From: Flavobacterium aquiphilum
Lineage (GTDB): Bacteria; Bacteroidota; Bacteroidia; Flavobacteriales; Flavobacteriaceae
Assembly (NCBI RefSeq): GCF_027111335.1
Contig: NZ_CP114288.1
Location: 4,278,001-4,342,000, forward strand
Direction of reading: 5' to 3'
DNA length: 64,000 bases
Numbering within the stretch: the stretch's first letter is position 1; every line of letters starts with the position of its first letter. The notes under the pieces are model-generated. The model saw only the letters and a program-made list of their open reading frames with translations, searched no databases and was not told where the DNA came from. This document shows, in pieces, positions 56,555 to 64,000 of this stretch. The position numbers and the translations under genes are program-made.

Positions 56555-57175
56555 CTAGTAATTATTTGACAATAAAGACAATTTTGACTTTAAATTTTCT
56601 TTAACCTCTGCAAACCATTCATCTTTAAGGATACTCAATATGATACTGTCTCGGCGAACATCGCTATCTGCCGTTGGCATGTGGCTTCGCATAACACCTT
56701 CTACTTTACAACCGATGCTTTTCATTGCGGCTATACTTCGTTGATTATTATTGTCGGCACGAAATTCTACACGCTCCATTCCTAATGTTTCAAAAGCAAA
56801 TTGAAGCAAAAGATACTTACAGTGTTTATTGAGTCCTGTACCTCTAAAATCTTTCCCGTACCAAGTATAACCTAATTGAAGAGTTTTGAACGGTAAATTG
56901 ATATCGTAAAAACGTGTACTCCCCGCGTATTTTCCAGTTTTCTTATCGAGAACTATAAAAGGGAATTCTTTCTCGCTTTCTCTGGCTTTAATCGCTAACT
57001 GAATATAATTTTCAAGGTTTTCTTTTCCATTGGCACGGACTAATGAATATTCCCAGGTTTCGGGTTCATTGAGTGAAATATCCAATAGATTTTCTACATC
57101 GGTTATTTGTAGCGGACGAAGCAGAACCATTTCATCTTCGAGTACAATGTTTTGTGGGAATTGAAAAGTAGCCAT
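56555..57175 (-). CDS. GNAT family N-acetyltransferase (RimJ/RimL-like)
   Basis: 206 residues. VLEDEMVLLRPLQITDVENL at the N-terminus, FIVLDKKTGKYAGSTRFYDI, the acetyl-CoA loop YTWYGKDFRGTGLNKHCKYL (with R-G-T-G in place of Q/R-x-x-G-x-G/A) and ERVEFRADNNNQRSIAAMKS (N-x-x-S-x-x-A) are GNAT motifs of the RimJ/RimL branch, which acetylate protein or small-molecule amines. The substrate cannot be told. The start ATG is 14 bp after the -7 box TAAATTTG. Confidence 0.88.
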   Translation of the reverse strand: MATFQFPQNIVLEDEMVLLRPLQITDVENLLDISLNEPETWEYSLVRANGKENLENYIQLAIKARESEKEFPFIVLDKKTGKYAGSTRFYDINLPFKTLQLGYTWYGKDFRGTGLNKHCKYLLLQFAFETLGMERVEFRADNNNQRSIAAMKSIGCKVEGVMRSHMPTADSDVRRDSIILSILKDEWFAEVKENLKSKLSLLSNNY

Positions 57176-57189
57176 TATTCTTTTTTTTA

Positions 57190-57197
57190 CAAATTTA
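57190..57197 (-). promoter_or_regulatory. -7 promoter box of the GNAT gene
   Basis: Minus-strand TAAATTTG matches TAnnTTTG exactly, 14 bp before the ATG at 57175. Confidence 0.55.
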
Positions 57198-57256
57198 AAA
57201 TAAAGACAAAAAAAGCTGTAAAGAGATTTACAGCTAATTCATTCTTAACAAAAATT

Positions 57257-57613
57257 TTATTCGTTCATTTCGTCGTAACGCACGGGAACTTGCGGGTCGT
57301 AAAGCGGACATTTGAATTCTTCCAAAGTATCAACCAAAAGGTTCATAGTTTTACCTTCCGTTCCATAACAATCTATTTTGATACTTTGAGGAGTGCTTAT
57401 TACCTGAAAAGCTCCTTTGCCCTTGGTATTTTTCCAACTGTTTTCATCTACTTTTTCCCAATTTGAAAAAACTGATTTTATACGATTCAAGATTACCTGA
57501 ACAGGAAGTATTTCCAACCCTTCTACTTCTTCTTGCTCCACTAAAGCTTCATAAACCAAATGATGGTTAAGATAAATTCCTTCCTGATATTGCCAAAAAA
57601 GTAGTTCGTACAT
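57257..57613 (-). CDS. Small conserved cytoplasmic protein, unknown function
   Basis: 118 residues, no signal peptide. Begins MYELLFWQYQEGIYLNHHLV and has a mixed alpha/beta pattern ending YDPQVPVRYDEMNE, strongly acidic throughout. I recognise no domain. It lies between purM and the GNAT gene on the same strand, ~90 bp after purM and ~80 bp before GNAT, with no exact promoter match of its own, so it may be read through from purM. Confidence 0.65.
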   Translation of the reverse strand: MYELLFWQYQEGIYLNHHLVYEALVEQEEVEGLEILPVQVILNRIKSVFSNWEKVDENSWKNTKGKGAFQVISTPQSIKIDCYGTEGKTMNLLVDTLEEFKCPLYDPQVPVRYDEMNE

Positions 57614-57639
57614 TTTTAAAAAGTTTAAGGGTTTAATTG

Positions 57640-57683
57640 TTTAAAAGTTTAAAAAAATACTAATCAACGATTAAACTTTTAAA
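57640..57683. repeat. 13-bp inverted repeat downstream of purM
   Basis: TTTAAAAGTTTAA (57640-57652) and TTAAACTTTTAAA (57671-57683) are perfect inverted complements, with a further TTTAAAC and CTTTTAAAC around them. AT-only stem, no T-run; weak terminator at best. Confidence 0.45.
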
Positions 57684-57703
57684 CTCTAGACTTTTAAACA
57701 TTT

Positions 57704-58882
57704 TTAATACTCGAAAGTTCCGTATTCGCTTGTAATTGTAAGCTTTTTAGAATCCGAAGCTTCTACTCTTCCCACAATTTGTGCATCAACGTTGAATGAT
57801 TTTGAAATAGCAATAATATCGGCTGAGATAGCTTCCGGTACATATAATTCCATTCGGTGTCCACAGTTAAATACTTGGTACATTTCTTTCCAATCTGTTT
57901 TGGATTGCTCCTGTATCAATTGGAACAAAGGTGGCACCGGGAATAAATTATCTTTTATAATGTGCAGATTTTGAACAAAATGTAAAATTTTAGTCTGTGC
58001 TCCTCCACTGCAATGCACCATTCCGTGCACATCTTCAGAAGTATATTTGTCTAAAATTTTCTTGATTATCGGCGCGTAAGTTCTTGTTGGTGAAAGTACT
58101 AATTGTCCAGCATCGATTGGTGAATTGGCAACAGCATCGGTCAATTTTACCTGACCTGAATAGATCAATTCATTTGGAACGGCAGCATCAAAACTTTCAG
58201 GATATTTATTAGCCAAATATTTCTCGAAAACATCATGACGGGCAGAAGTTAGTCCGTTGCTCCCCATACCTCCGTTATATCCTTTTTCGTAAGTTGCCTG
58301 ACCGAAAGAAGCCAGACCAACAATAACATCACTAGCTTTTATATTGGCATTGTCAATTACTTTTGAACGTTTCATTCTGGCTGTTACGGTAGAATCTACG
58401 ATAATAGTTCGCACCAAATCCCCAACATCGGCAGTTTCGCCACCTGTTGAATGAATGGTCACACCAAAAGAATTCAACTCGTTTATTAACTCCTCAGTTC
58501 CATTGATAATAGCTGATAAAACTTCGCCCGGAATTAAATTTTTATTTCTTCCTATAGTTGACGAAAGCAAAATATTATCAGTTGCACCTACACACAATAA
58601 ATCATCGATATTCATGATTAAGGCATCTTGGGCAATACCTTTCCAAACCGAAATATCTCCGGTTTCTTTCCAATACATATAGGCCAATGACGATTTTGTA
58701 CCGGCACCATCAGCATGCATAATCAAGCAATAATCTTCGTCCTGAGTTAAGTAGTCAGGGACGATTTTACAAAATGCTTGAGGGAATAAACCTTTGTCAA
58801 TATTTTTAATAGCATTATGCACATCTTCTTTGGATGCAGAAACACCGCGTTGCGCATATCTTTTTGAAGTATCTGAACTCAT
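57704..58882 (-). CDS. purM: Phosphoribosylformylglycinamidine cyclo-ligase (AIR synthase), Bacteroidetes type
   Basis: 392 residues from ATG 58882; the alternative at 58909 is TTG within the -7 box. PurM closes the imidazole ring of FGAM in purine synthesis. The N-terminus has KRYAQRGVSASKEDVHNAI, with the R-G-V/S-A-S catalytic-loop region. Metal/ATP motifs are LIMHADGAGTKS, DLLCVGATD and IHSTGGETADVGDLVRTI. VGLASFGQATYEKG is the AIR synthase phosphate-binding segment, and GMVHCSGGAQTK and FNCGHRMELYV follow. It is longer and more divergent than the ~345-residue E. coli PurM, as usual in this phylum. Confidence 0.87.
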   Translation of the reverse strand: MSSDTSKRYAQRGVSASKEDVHNAIKNIDKGLFPQAFCKIVPDYLTQDEDYCLIMHADGAGTKSSLAYMYWKETGDISVWKGIAQDALIMNIDDLLCVGATDNILLSSTIGRNKNLIPGEVLSAIINGTEELINELNSFGVTIHSTGGETADVGDLVRTIIVDSTVTARMKRSKVIDNANIKASDVIVGLASFGQATYEKGYNGGMGSNGLTSARHDVFEKYLANKYPESFDAAVPNELIYSGQVKLTDAVANSPIDAGQLVLSPTRTYAPIIKKILDKYTSEDVHGMVHCSGGAQTKILHFVQNLHIIKDNLFPVPPLFQLIQEQSKTDWKEMYQVFNCGHRMELYVPEAISADIIAISKSFNVDAQIVGRVEASDSKKLTITSEYGTFEY

Positions 58883-58906
58883 TCTTTTAGTTGTGTGTAT
58901 ATTGGG

Positions 58907-58914
58907 CAAAGATA
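58907..58914 (-). promoter_or_regulatory. -7 promoter box of purM
   Basis: Minus-strand TATCTTTG, an exact TAnnTTTG match 24 bp before the ATG at 58882; it includes the rejected TTG start. Confidence 0.6.
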
Positions 58915-58934
58915 AGTTTAAAATTTAAAGTTTA

Positions 58935-58995
58935 AAAATCAATTTCAATTTCAGAAATCAATCCCAATTTCAATTTCAAAAATCAACTTCAATTG
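58935..58995 (+). repeat. Short degenerate repeats of AAATCAA..TTTCAATTTCA
   Basis: Three irregular units beginning AAATCAA (starts ~58936, 58955 and 58980) with repeated TTTCAATTTCA. Low-complexity intergenic repeat between purM and the OmpA-like gene; its spacing is irregular. Confidence 0.6.
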
Positions 58996-59015
58996 AAAAT
59001 CTTAATCCTAAAATT

Positions 59016-59900
59016 CTAATTCTCGATAATTTCTATTTCTACGCGGCGGTTGGCTTCTCGTTCCGCTTCGTTTTTCTCGGGTATGGGGAACAATGGTTTT
59101 GTAGCTCCGAACCCAACAAAAGTCATTCTGCTTTTCGAGATACCATTAAATTCCAAAAATTTGCAAATAGCTTTGGCCCTTTGGGTACTTAAATCCCTAT
59201 AATCTTTTGTAACACAACAAATATGTCCCTGAATCTGTATTTTTAAATCAGGACAGTTTTGCATCACGGTAAGCAATTCGAACATAACCGATCTGGATTG
59301 TGGCATTATTGCAAAAGTATCTACAAAGAAATTCATGCTTTCCAGTTTGAGCTTCTCCCCTACATTGGCCATACTGACTTTTCGCATAAAGATGGTATCA
59401 ATCTTAATGCTAGAAGTAGTACCATCAGGGTTTTGATAAACATAAATATCAGGAAATTTAATTTTTGGCTTTTCCTTTTGCACTGGAATATCCTGCTTTT
59501 CGGCTATTATTTTTTCTTCATTAGCAAAATCACTTGGCAAAATATAATACAGGGTAACTTTTCTGTTTTCGGCTTTAATAGGAGACAAAGTATGTAATTT
59601 ACCAAAACTTCTCGTTTTGAAATCTTCCCTAATTTTCACTTTGTTCTTTATAATATTGTAAACGTAATTAATTCTCTTTTTGGCTAAAGTATCATTATAA
59701 CCAACAGTCCCTACTTCATCGCAAAAACCATAAACCCCAACAACTTTTACTTCTTTATTTGTGGTTAACCATTGATTCAATTTTGCCAGCTCTTCCTTTT
59801 GCAAAACAAACTTATCGCTATCAAAAAAGAACGAAACTTGTTCCTGCGCAAAAACATAAGAAACCGTAAAACTGAATAGCAATGTGATTAAAAACTTCAT
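59016..59900 (-). CDS. OmpA family protein with two OmpA-like regions
   Basis: 294 residues with signal peptide (MKFLITLLFSFTVSYVFAQ). The first ~100 mature residues (FFFDSDKFVLQKEELAKLNQ, VYGFCDEVGTVGYNDTLAKK R) resemble an OmpA peptidoglycan-binding domain, and the last ~110 are a second, clearer one: SMNFFVDTFAIMPQS, IQIQGHICCVTKDYRDLSTQ, RAKAICKFLEFNGI and ANRRVEIEI. The Asp and Arg residues that bind diaminopimelate in OmpA are partly kept (D-Y-x-D-L-S-x-x-R-A). No beta-barrel region is present, so it is soluble periplasmic. The -7 box lies 20 bp upstream. Confidence 0.8.
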   Translation of the reverse strand: MKFLITLLFSFTVSYVFAQEQVSFFFDSDKFVLQKEELAKLNQWLTTNKEVKVVGVYGFCDEVGTVGYNDTLAKKRINYVYNIIKNKVKIREDFKTRSFGKLHTLSPIKAENRKVTLYYILPSDFANEEKIIAEKQDIPVQKEKPKIKFPDIYVYQNPDGTTSSIKIDTIFMRKVSMANVGEKLKLESMNFFVDTFAIMPQSRSVMFELLTVMQNCPDLKIQIQGHICCVTKDYRDLSTQRAKAICKFLEFNGISKSRMTFVGFGATKPLFPIPEKNEAEREANRRVEIEIIEN

Positions 59901-59920
59901 GATTTGGGGATTTTATCTTT

Positions 59921-59928
59921 CAAATTTA
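59921..59928 (-). promoter_or_regulatory. -7 promoter box of the OmpA-like gene
   Basis: Minus-strand TAAATTTG matches TAnnTTTG, 20 bp before the ATG at 59900. Confidence 0.55.
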
Positions 59929-59977
59929 CAATAAAACTTAATTGTTTATCATAAACTTGAATTAATTAAAGCTGAAC

Positions 59978-60082
59978 TTAAACATGAATATCTTTAAAAT
60001 TGTGACGTTTGGCATACCGAATCATTTGAGTAAATGTTTCATCATCCAGCGTTGGTATTTCCAGAACACCATCAATAACTGC
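59978..60082 (-). pseudogene. Possible C-terminal gene remnant
   Basis: A minus-strand reading of 34 codons between stops at 60083-60085 and 59978-59980 gives a protein-like sequence: AVIDGVLEIPTLDDETFTQM followed by IRYAKRHNFKDIHV. Balanced composition in otherwise AT-rich non-coding DNA suggests the tail of a lost gene. No start or homologous family was recognised. Confidence 0.3.
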
Positions 60083-60278
60083 TTAACTGGCACAAGTAAC
60101 CTAATTCTTATAATTACTTGATTTTTAACATTTTAACAAAAATACAACATTTACAAACACCTGTTAATCAATGATTTAATTAAAAAACTTCTAAGGAAAA
60201 GAAATTACTTATTTTTCTTTAGGAAGTTTTCTCTTAACTTTAAGTAAAAACTAACGTAACTTATTAATTTTCAGAGTT

Positions 60279-61499
60279 ATGAAAAGCATTATACTCTCCA
60301 ATTTCCATCCAGTTTTAGTTGGTAAATTGCTTGAGCAGGAAAAGCTTAACCAATATACCAAATTTTTATATTATCACTTTCAGAATCTCCCAAAATTGGA
60401 CGAATTGGGAAATATTGATACTGATAATGAATTAGTTCATTTTGGCACTATTTCGGCCGAAGTGGACAAATATTCAGTTAGTTCTGAAAATATTAGTAGT
60501 AGGCAATGCATAATTTTTGAAGAGGTTGAAGCTTTTATTGACAATATAATGAAAATCACCTCTCCATCTGAATATCATTTCCCAAGTGGCTTTGAAGTCA
60601 AAAAAGGAAATTCTTTTGGCCCAAAAATTGAAGTTCGAATGGAATGGTTTAAAAGAAAAATGGGATATGTATTCAATCAATTTTATACCAAAACAGCTAC
60701 TAAGCCTGAAAATCTAATACACGTTACCTGTTCCGGTTATTCTTCTCCTAGCGTAGCACAAGAAGCGGTAATCGAAAGAAATTGGAATACGGTTCAGGTC
60801 ACACATTCCTATCATATGGGGTGCTATGGCGCTTTCCCGGCTATTCGTACAGCAAGGAGTTTAATACAGGCAAGTTCAGAAAATGGAAGAGCTGATGTGG
60901 TTCATACGGAATTATTGTCTGCTCACTTGAATTTGACTGAATATTCAGCTGCAAATACAATGATTTGTTCACTTTTTGCGGATGGTTTTATAGGTTATTC
61001 TTTGTACGAAGAAAAAACATTCATGGACGATAAGAGTATTCTGGAGAAAAAAGGACTCCGCATATTAACTTCTCACGAGGTTATCATTCCAGATTCATTA
61101 GAAGATATGTCTTGGGATTTGGGAGAATACAATTTCTTGATGACACTTTCTAAAAGAGTTCCTGTTTTTATTCGCAAAAATATTAAATCCTTTTTAACAA
61201 CTCTTTGTTCTAAATACGGCACTAATCTCGATGAAGAAAAGTCCAAAATGCATTTTGCAATTCATCCAGGCGGACCAAAAATTATCGATTATGTTGTGAG
61301 TGAACTTGGCGTTTCTAAAGATCATGCCAGATGGTCTTACGAAGTGTTGCGTGTGCATGGAAACATGTCCTCAGCAACAATCCCACATATTTTTAATGAA
61401 ATCATAAACGATCCAACAATTAAAGCAGGTACAAAAGTGGTGGCAATTGCTTTCGGCCCCGGACTAACAGCTACAGGATTACTACTTGAAAAAATCTGA
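60279..61499 (+). CDS. Type III polyketide synthase / chalcone synthase-like enzyme
   Basis: 406 residues. It has the thiolase fold of the KAS III/chalcone synthase family. The nucleophile is Cys182 in SYHMGCYGAFPAIRTA, His329 is in FAIHPGGPKIID, and Asn362 is in RVHGNMSSATIPHI, completing a Cys-His-Asn triad. AFGPGLTATG (391-400) corresponds to the G-F-G-P-G loop of type III PKSs. Such enzymes extend an acyl-CoA starter with malonyl-CoA into pyrones or alkylresorcinols. The usual partners (methyltransferase, FAD oxidase) are absent here, so the product is unknown. The gene is flanked by long non-coding regions. Confidence 0.82.
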   Translation: MKSIILSNFHPVLVGKLLEQEKLNQYTKFLYYHFQNLPKLDELGNIDTDNELVHFGTISAEVDKYSVSSENISSRQCIIFEEVEAFIDNIMKITSPSEYHFPSGFEVKKGNSFGPKIEVRMEWFKRKMGYVFNQFYTKTATKPENLIHVTCSGYSSPSVAQEAVIERNWNTVQVTHSYHMGCYGAFPAIRTARSLIQASSENGRADVVHTELLSAHLNLTEYSAANTMICSLFADGFIGYSLYEEKTFMDDKSILEKKGLRILTSHEVIIPDSLEDMSWDLGEYNFLMTLSKRVPVFIRKNIKSFLTTLCSKYGTNLDEEKSKMHFAIHPGGPKIIDYVVSELGVSKDHARWSYEVLRVHGNMSSATIPHIFNEIINDPTIKAGTKVVAIAFGPGLTATGLLLEKI

Positions 61500-62435
61500 T
61501 TTTTATGAGATTTGGCAAATACAACTGAAAACTAACATAAAAGGAAACTAAAAAAAGACTTTTTGCTCTGCAAAATATTAACAGGTAATTACCACATATT
61601 CAACACATTAATTCTTTTTATAATTGAATCAACATGTAGTCATATTCTTAATCTAGATGCGTTTTATCGTTAATAATTAGTTTTCATCCATATTTTGTTT
61701 TTTTCTTAAACATCTTTTTCTTAATTGAGTAACTTTGAGTCTAACTTTTAATTTCAGGATTGCTCTTAAAAGAAAATTGATTTGATTATCTGAAACAATA
61801 TTTAATTTGAGAATAAATTAGCGGATTATTATTGGTTTAAATAATTAATCCTTCAAGATAGTGAACTTCAATTTGAAGTTATTTGTGTTTAGGATATTAT
61901 TCTTTAAATTATTTCCAACTTATTTTACCTCATTAACATTATATTAAATTTTGAATTTTTTTGAATTAAAATTAGCCCCTCTTAACTAATTTTGAAAAAA
62001 AAAGAATCTCCGATTGCTCCCCACAATAGAGTATCCTTTGATGATTGTAAACTTCATAGTCTTTTTTGAAGTAGGGTTCGCGATTGTAAACTTGCATTAT
62101 CACAAATACAAGGGAAACAAGACTTAATCATTTTTATTTATTATTTAAAATCGCTTTATACTTATTAATTTTTTTTTGGCACTAAATGAATATAGCGTTA
62201 TTCTACATAACATAACATTCATTTGTAAGGGGTACTTCATTTTATTGAAGCAGATTTGTTGTCAGAGAGAATGTTTCCAGATCGGCAAGCTTCCTGATTT
62301 TTGTAAGCAATATTTCAAAGTTTAATTAAACAAAATTGATTGTATGAAACAACTCTTTTTAGTTTTTCGAAACCTCAACTTCTACTAATCATTTCTTATT
62401 AATAATTATGGAATTAATTAAATTCTAAAATTATT
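61500..62435. other. 936-bp AT-rich gap before the giant secreted protein
   Basis: No gene on either strand. It contains a palindrome AACTTCAA-T-TTGAAGTT (61864-61880), two weaker hairpins with the same CTTCA/TGAAG arms (62051-62072 and 62235-62250), and a 12-bp direct repeat GATTGTAAACTT at 62043-62054 and 62082-62093. No exact -7 box is close to the next start; a long leader for the adhesin-like gene is possible. Confidence 0.5.
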
Positions 62436-64000
62436 ATGAAAAAAATTATCTTTTTTACGATAAAAAGAGTGAAAGAAAATTGGCACTCTTTGTCCTGCTT
62501 TTTATCCTGCTATCCCAAAACAGGCAATTCGAGTTTTTTATGGACGGGTACGTTTCATAAAAAGCTCTTTTTTTATGCCTTCTTGTTGCTCTTAGGGATA
62601 GGATTTACCCCCAATTCTTATGGGCAATTAGTAGGATCTTCTGCTGTGAAGGCTAACTTTGGTGTTGATGCCGATGCTTATGCCAATCTTTTACAGTTTT
62701 CTAATATTGCTAATCCTCCGATAGCCCTTCCTTCGGCTGTTGCAACTGATGACTGGTTTCAAACAAGTTATCCAGGTCCTGGTTTTGGAGTGATAGATCA
62801 GTCCATACCATTCCCGGATGTTACTGATAACCACGCATTTTCGCGAAGACAATCAATAACAACACCAACTGCTCCATTTCCTTTCCCAGTTGTTCATAGT
62901 GGTATAGGAGCTAATGAAGGAGACTATTTATGGCTAGATGCTGTTTATGGAAGAGATAATTATGTACAGGGAGGGAGTGCTGAAAAATCTTATTTTGCAG
63001 GTTCTGGAGATAAGAATTCAGACAATCCATCTACTTGGAGTATAGGTACTTCGGGTAGTGTTCCTCAAAAAGATGATCTCTTAGATGTGTTTGCTCACTT
63101 AAGAGGAGAAGGCCCCAGAATTCCCGATGCTTCTGACCCAAGACCTTTTACAACTCTTTACGCTTATGCAGCTGCATCCATCGCAGTTACCAATGGTAAT
63201 AAACATGTCGATTTTGAATTTTTCAGAACTGCATTAGAAACACCTGCAGATTTGTCTGTTCCAGGCAAAACTGGTCCAGACGGAGGTCGAACTGCATTTA
63301 CATTCAATCCTGACGGAACTGTTGCAATTCCTGGAACCATTATTATTTCCATAGATTATACAAATGGAGGAAATGTACCCCAAGTTAGAATTAGAGTATG
63401 GATGGATGAAACCGTTTTTAATAATTTTAATAATTCTAATCCATTACGTCCTTTTACAACTGTGCCAGGTACTTTTGAAAAAGGAGATAGCTCAGGAACT
63501 TTTGGATATGGTGTTATTACCGCAAATAATAACAATGAAACCTTTATTTGGGGTAGAGTTAATATTAATGCCAGTACTCAAGGTCCACCATGGGGAACTT
63601 TTGAAGGTTCCGCACCTGATCCTGTAGCTGACTATCAACCTTTGCAATTTGTTGAAATAGGTATCAATCTTACTGCTTTCGGATTAGATAAACGTGGTAC
63701 ACAGGATCCTTGTAGTAATATATTGGGTAGTTTATTAGTTAAAACCCGTAGTAGTGGTGGTGGACCAAACGAAGGCGCTTTTAGTAGCGAGCTGAAAGAT
63801 TTTGCCGGTCCATTTTTATTTGGTAATACAGGAACCCCTCCTACTGTATCAGTTCCTGATAAAACTGCTTGTGCAGGAGGATCTATTGACTTGACTACTG
63901 GAGCAACTACTACCGGTGGCACAATTCATTATTACACAGGTAGCGATTATACAGGTGAAATACTTGCTCCTACAACTTATTCAACATCTACAACTGCAAC
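62436..64000 (+). CDS. Large secreted adhesin-like protein (partial, runs off the window)
   Basis: Frame open from ATG 62436 to the last base (521 codons, no stop), so the gene continues beyond the window. The N-terminus is long: a basic and Trp-containing stretch (MKKIIFFTIKRVKENWHSL) and ~20 more residues precede a hydrophobic core, FFYAFLLLLGIGFTPNSYGQ, with cleavage near residue 63-64. Residues ~65-490 form a beta-rich domain (VDFEFFRTALETPADLS, RIRVWMDETVFNNFNNSN, FVEIGINLTAFGLDKRG). An Ig-like/PKD-type repeat begins near 495 (VPDKTACAGGSIDLTTGATT). This is how very large T9SS cargo of flavobacteria begins. The C-terminal sorting domain cannot be seen. Confidence 0.8.
   Translation, partial: MKKIIFFTIKRVKENWHSLSCFLSCYPKTGNSSFLWTGTFHKKLFFYAFLLLLGIGFTPNSYGQLVGSSAVKANFGVDADAYANLLQFSNIANPPIALPSAVATDDWFQTSYPGPGFGVIDQSIPFPDVTDNHAFSRRQSITTPTAPFPFPVVHSGIGANEGDYLWLDAVYGRDNYVQGGSAEKSYFAGSGDKNSDNPSTWSIGTSGSVPQKDDLLDVFAHLRGEGPRIPDASDPRPFTTLYAYAAASIAVTNGNKHVDFEFFRTALETPADLSVPGKTGPDGGRTAFTFNPDGTVAIPGTIIISIDYTNGGNVPQVRIRVWMDETVFNNFNNSNPLRPFTTVPGTFEKGDSSGTFGYGVITANNNNETFIWGRVNINASTQGPPWGTFEGSAPDPVADYQPLQFVEIGINLTAFGLDKRGTQDPCSNILGSLLVKTRSSGGGPNEGAFSSELKDFAGPFLFGNTGTPPTVSVPDKTACAGGSIDLTTGATTTGGTIHYYTGSDYTGEILAPTTYSTSTTA

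Larger units (their letters stand above)
59901..60278. other. Intergenic region with a gene-relic fragment
   Basis: The -7 box of the OmpA-like gene and a short open fragment on the minus strand (59978-60082) are the only recognisable contents. The PKS-like gene starts at its right edge. Confidence 0.5.

Noticed and set aside
58935..58995. Possible CRISPR-like array from repeated AAATCAATTTC units
   Set aside because: Units are short, irregular and lack unique spacers; no cas genes are nearby.

Overview
The window looks like chromosomal DNA of a Flavobacteriaceae bacterium, most likely Flavobacterium. The evidence is AT-rich DNA, genes without Shine-Dalgarno leaders, many Bacteroidetes-type promoters (-7 box TAnnTTTG, twice with an upstream TTTG 18-20 bp away), the gliding-motility lipoprotein GldI, a protease with a type IX secretion (T9SS) C-terminal sorting tail, an irrepressible PafA-type phosphatase, and a TonB-receptor/DUF4249 pair. 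I see no rRNA, tRNA, CRISPR array, insertion sequence or prophage. This is mostly core genome with a few accessory or decaying spots.

Layout. 1-1449: end of a TonB-dependent receptor and its DUF4249 lipoprotein. 1750-6124: thiamine pyrophosphokinase, RlmF, a decayed toxin-antitoxin pair (3590-4129) and UvrB. 6234-12483: TerB-like protein, esterase, thioredoxin-like protein, DUF1456 protein and a large MscS channel. 12809-24334: small secreted protein, SelO, SucC, GltBD and LysA, i.e. central nitrogen and carbon metabolism. 24389-32512: diheme cytochrome c, PafA, an operon of T9SS protease, nitronate monooxygenase-like protein and small secreted protein, then MnmA and a MORN-repeat protein. 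33119-38394: FAS1 lipoprotein, YidC, PyrG, DUF3820 protein. 38560-45462: secreted endonuclease/exonuclease/phosphatase, OsmC, two paralogous LysM proteins and GuaA. 45704-53076: small envelope proteins, RidA, a CLC-F type fluoride/proton antiporter, NrnA, and three consecutive peptidyl-prolyl isomerases (GldI plus two cyclophilin-FKBP fusions). 53166-59900: a TPR sensor histidine kinase with an internally duplicated sensor, GNAT, PurM, OmpA-like protein. 60279-64000: a stand-alone type III PKS-like enzyme, a 936-bp AT-rich gap, and the start of a large secreted protein whose frame is open to the window edge.

The genes fall into two broad themes: housekeeping metabolism (gltBD, lysA, sucC, guaA, purM, pyrG, thiN, uvrB, mnmA) and the envelope/secretion apparatus typical of gliding flavobacteria (YidC, GldI, periplasmic PPIases, LysM and OmpA proteins, T9SS cargo, adhesin-like protein).

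The most unusual observations are: (i) a ~110-125-bp intergenic hairpin element present twice (12528-12653 and 37987-38098) with conserved flanks and covarying stems; (ii) the remains of a toxin-antitoxin operon with one nonsense mutation and two frameshifts; (iii) a truncated-at-edge giant protein with an extended signal peptide; (iv) guaA and nrnA apparently transcribed as leaderless or near-leaderless mRNAs; (v) a perfect palindrome lying over the -7 box of a LysM gene. No complete, obviously novel defence or biosynthetic system was found.
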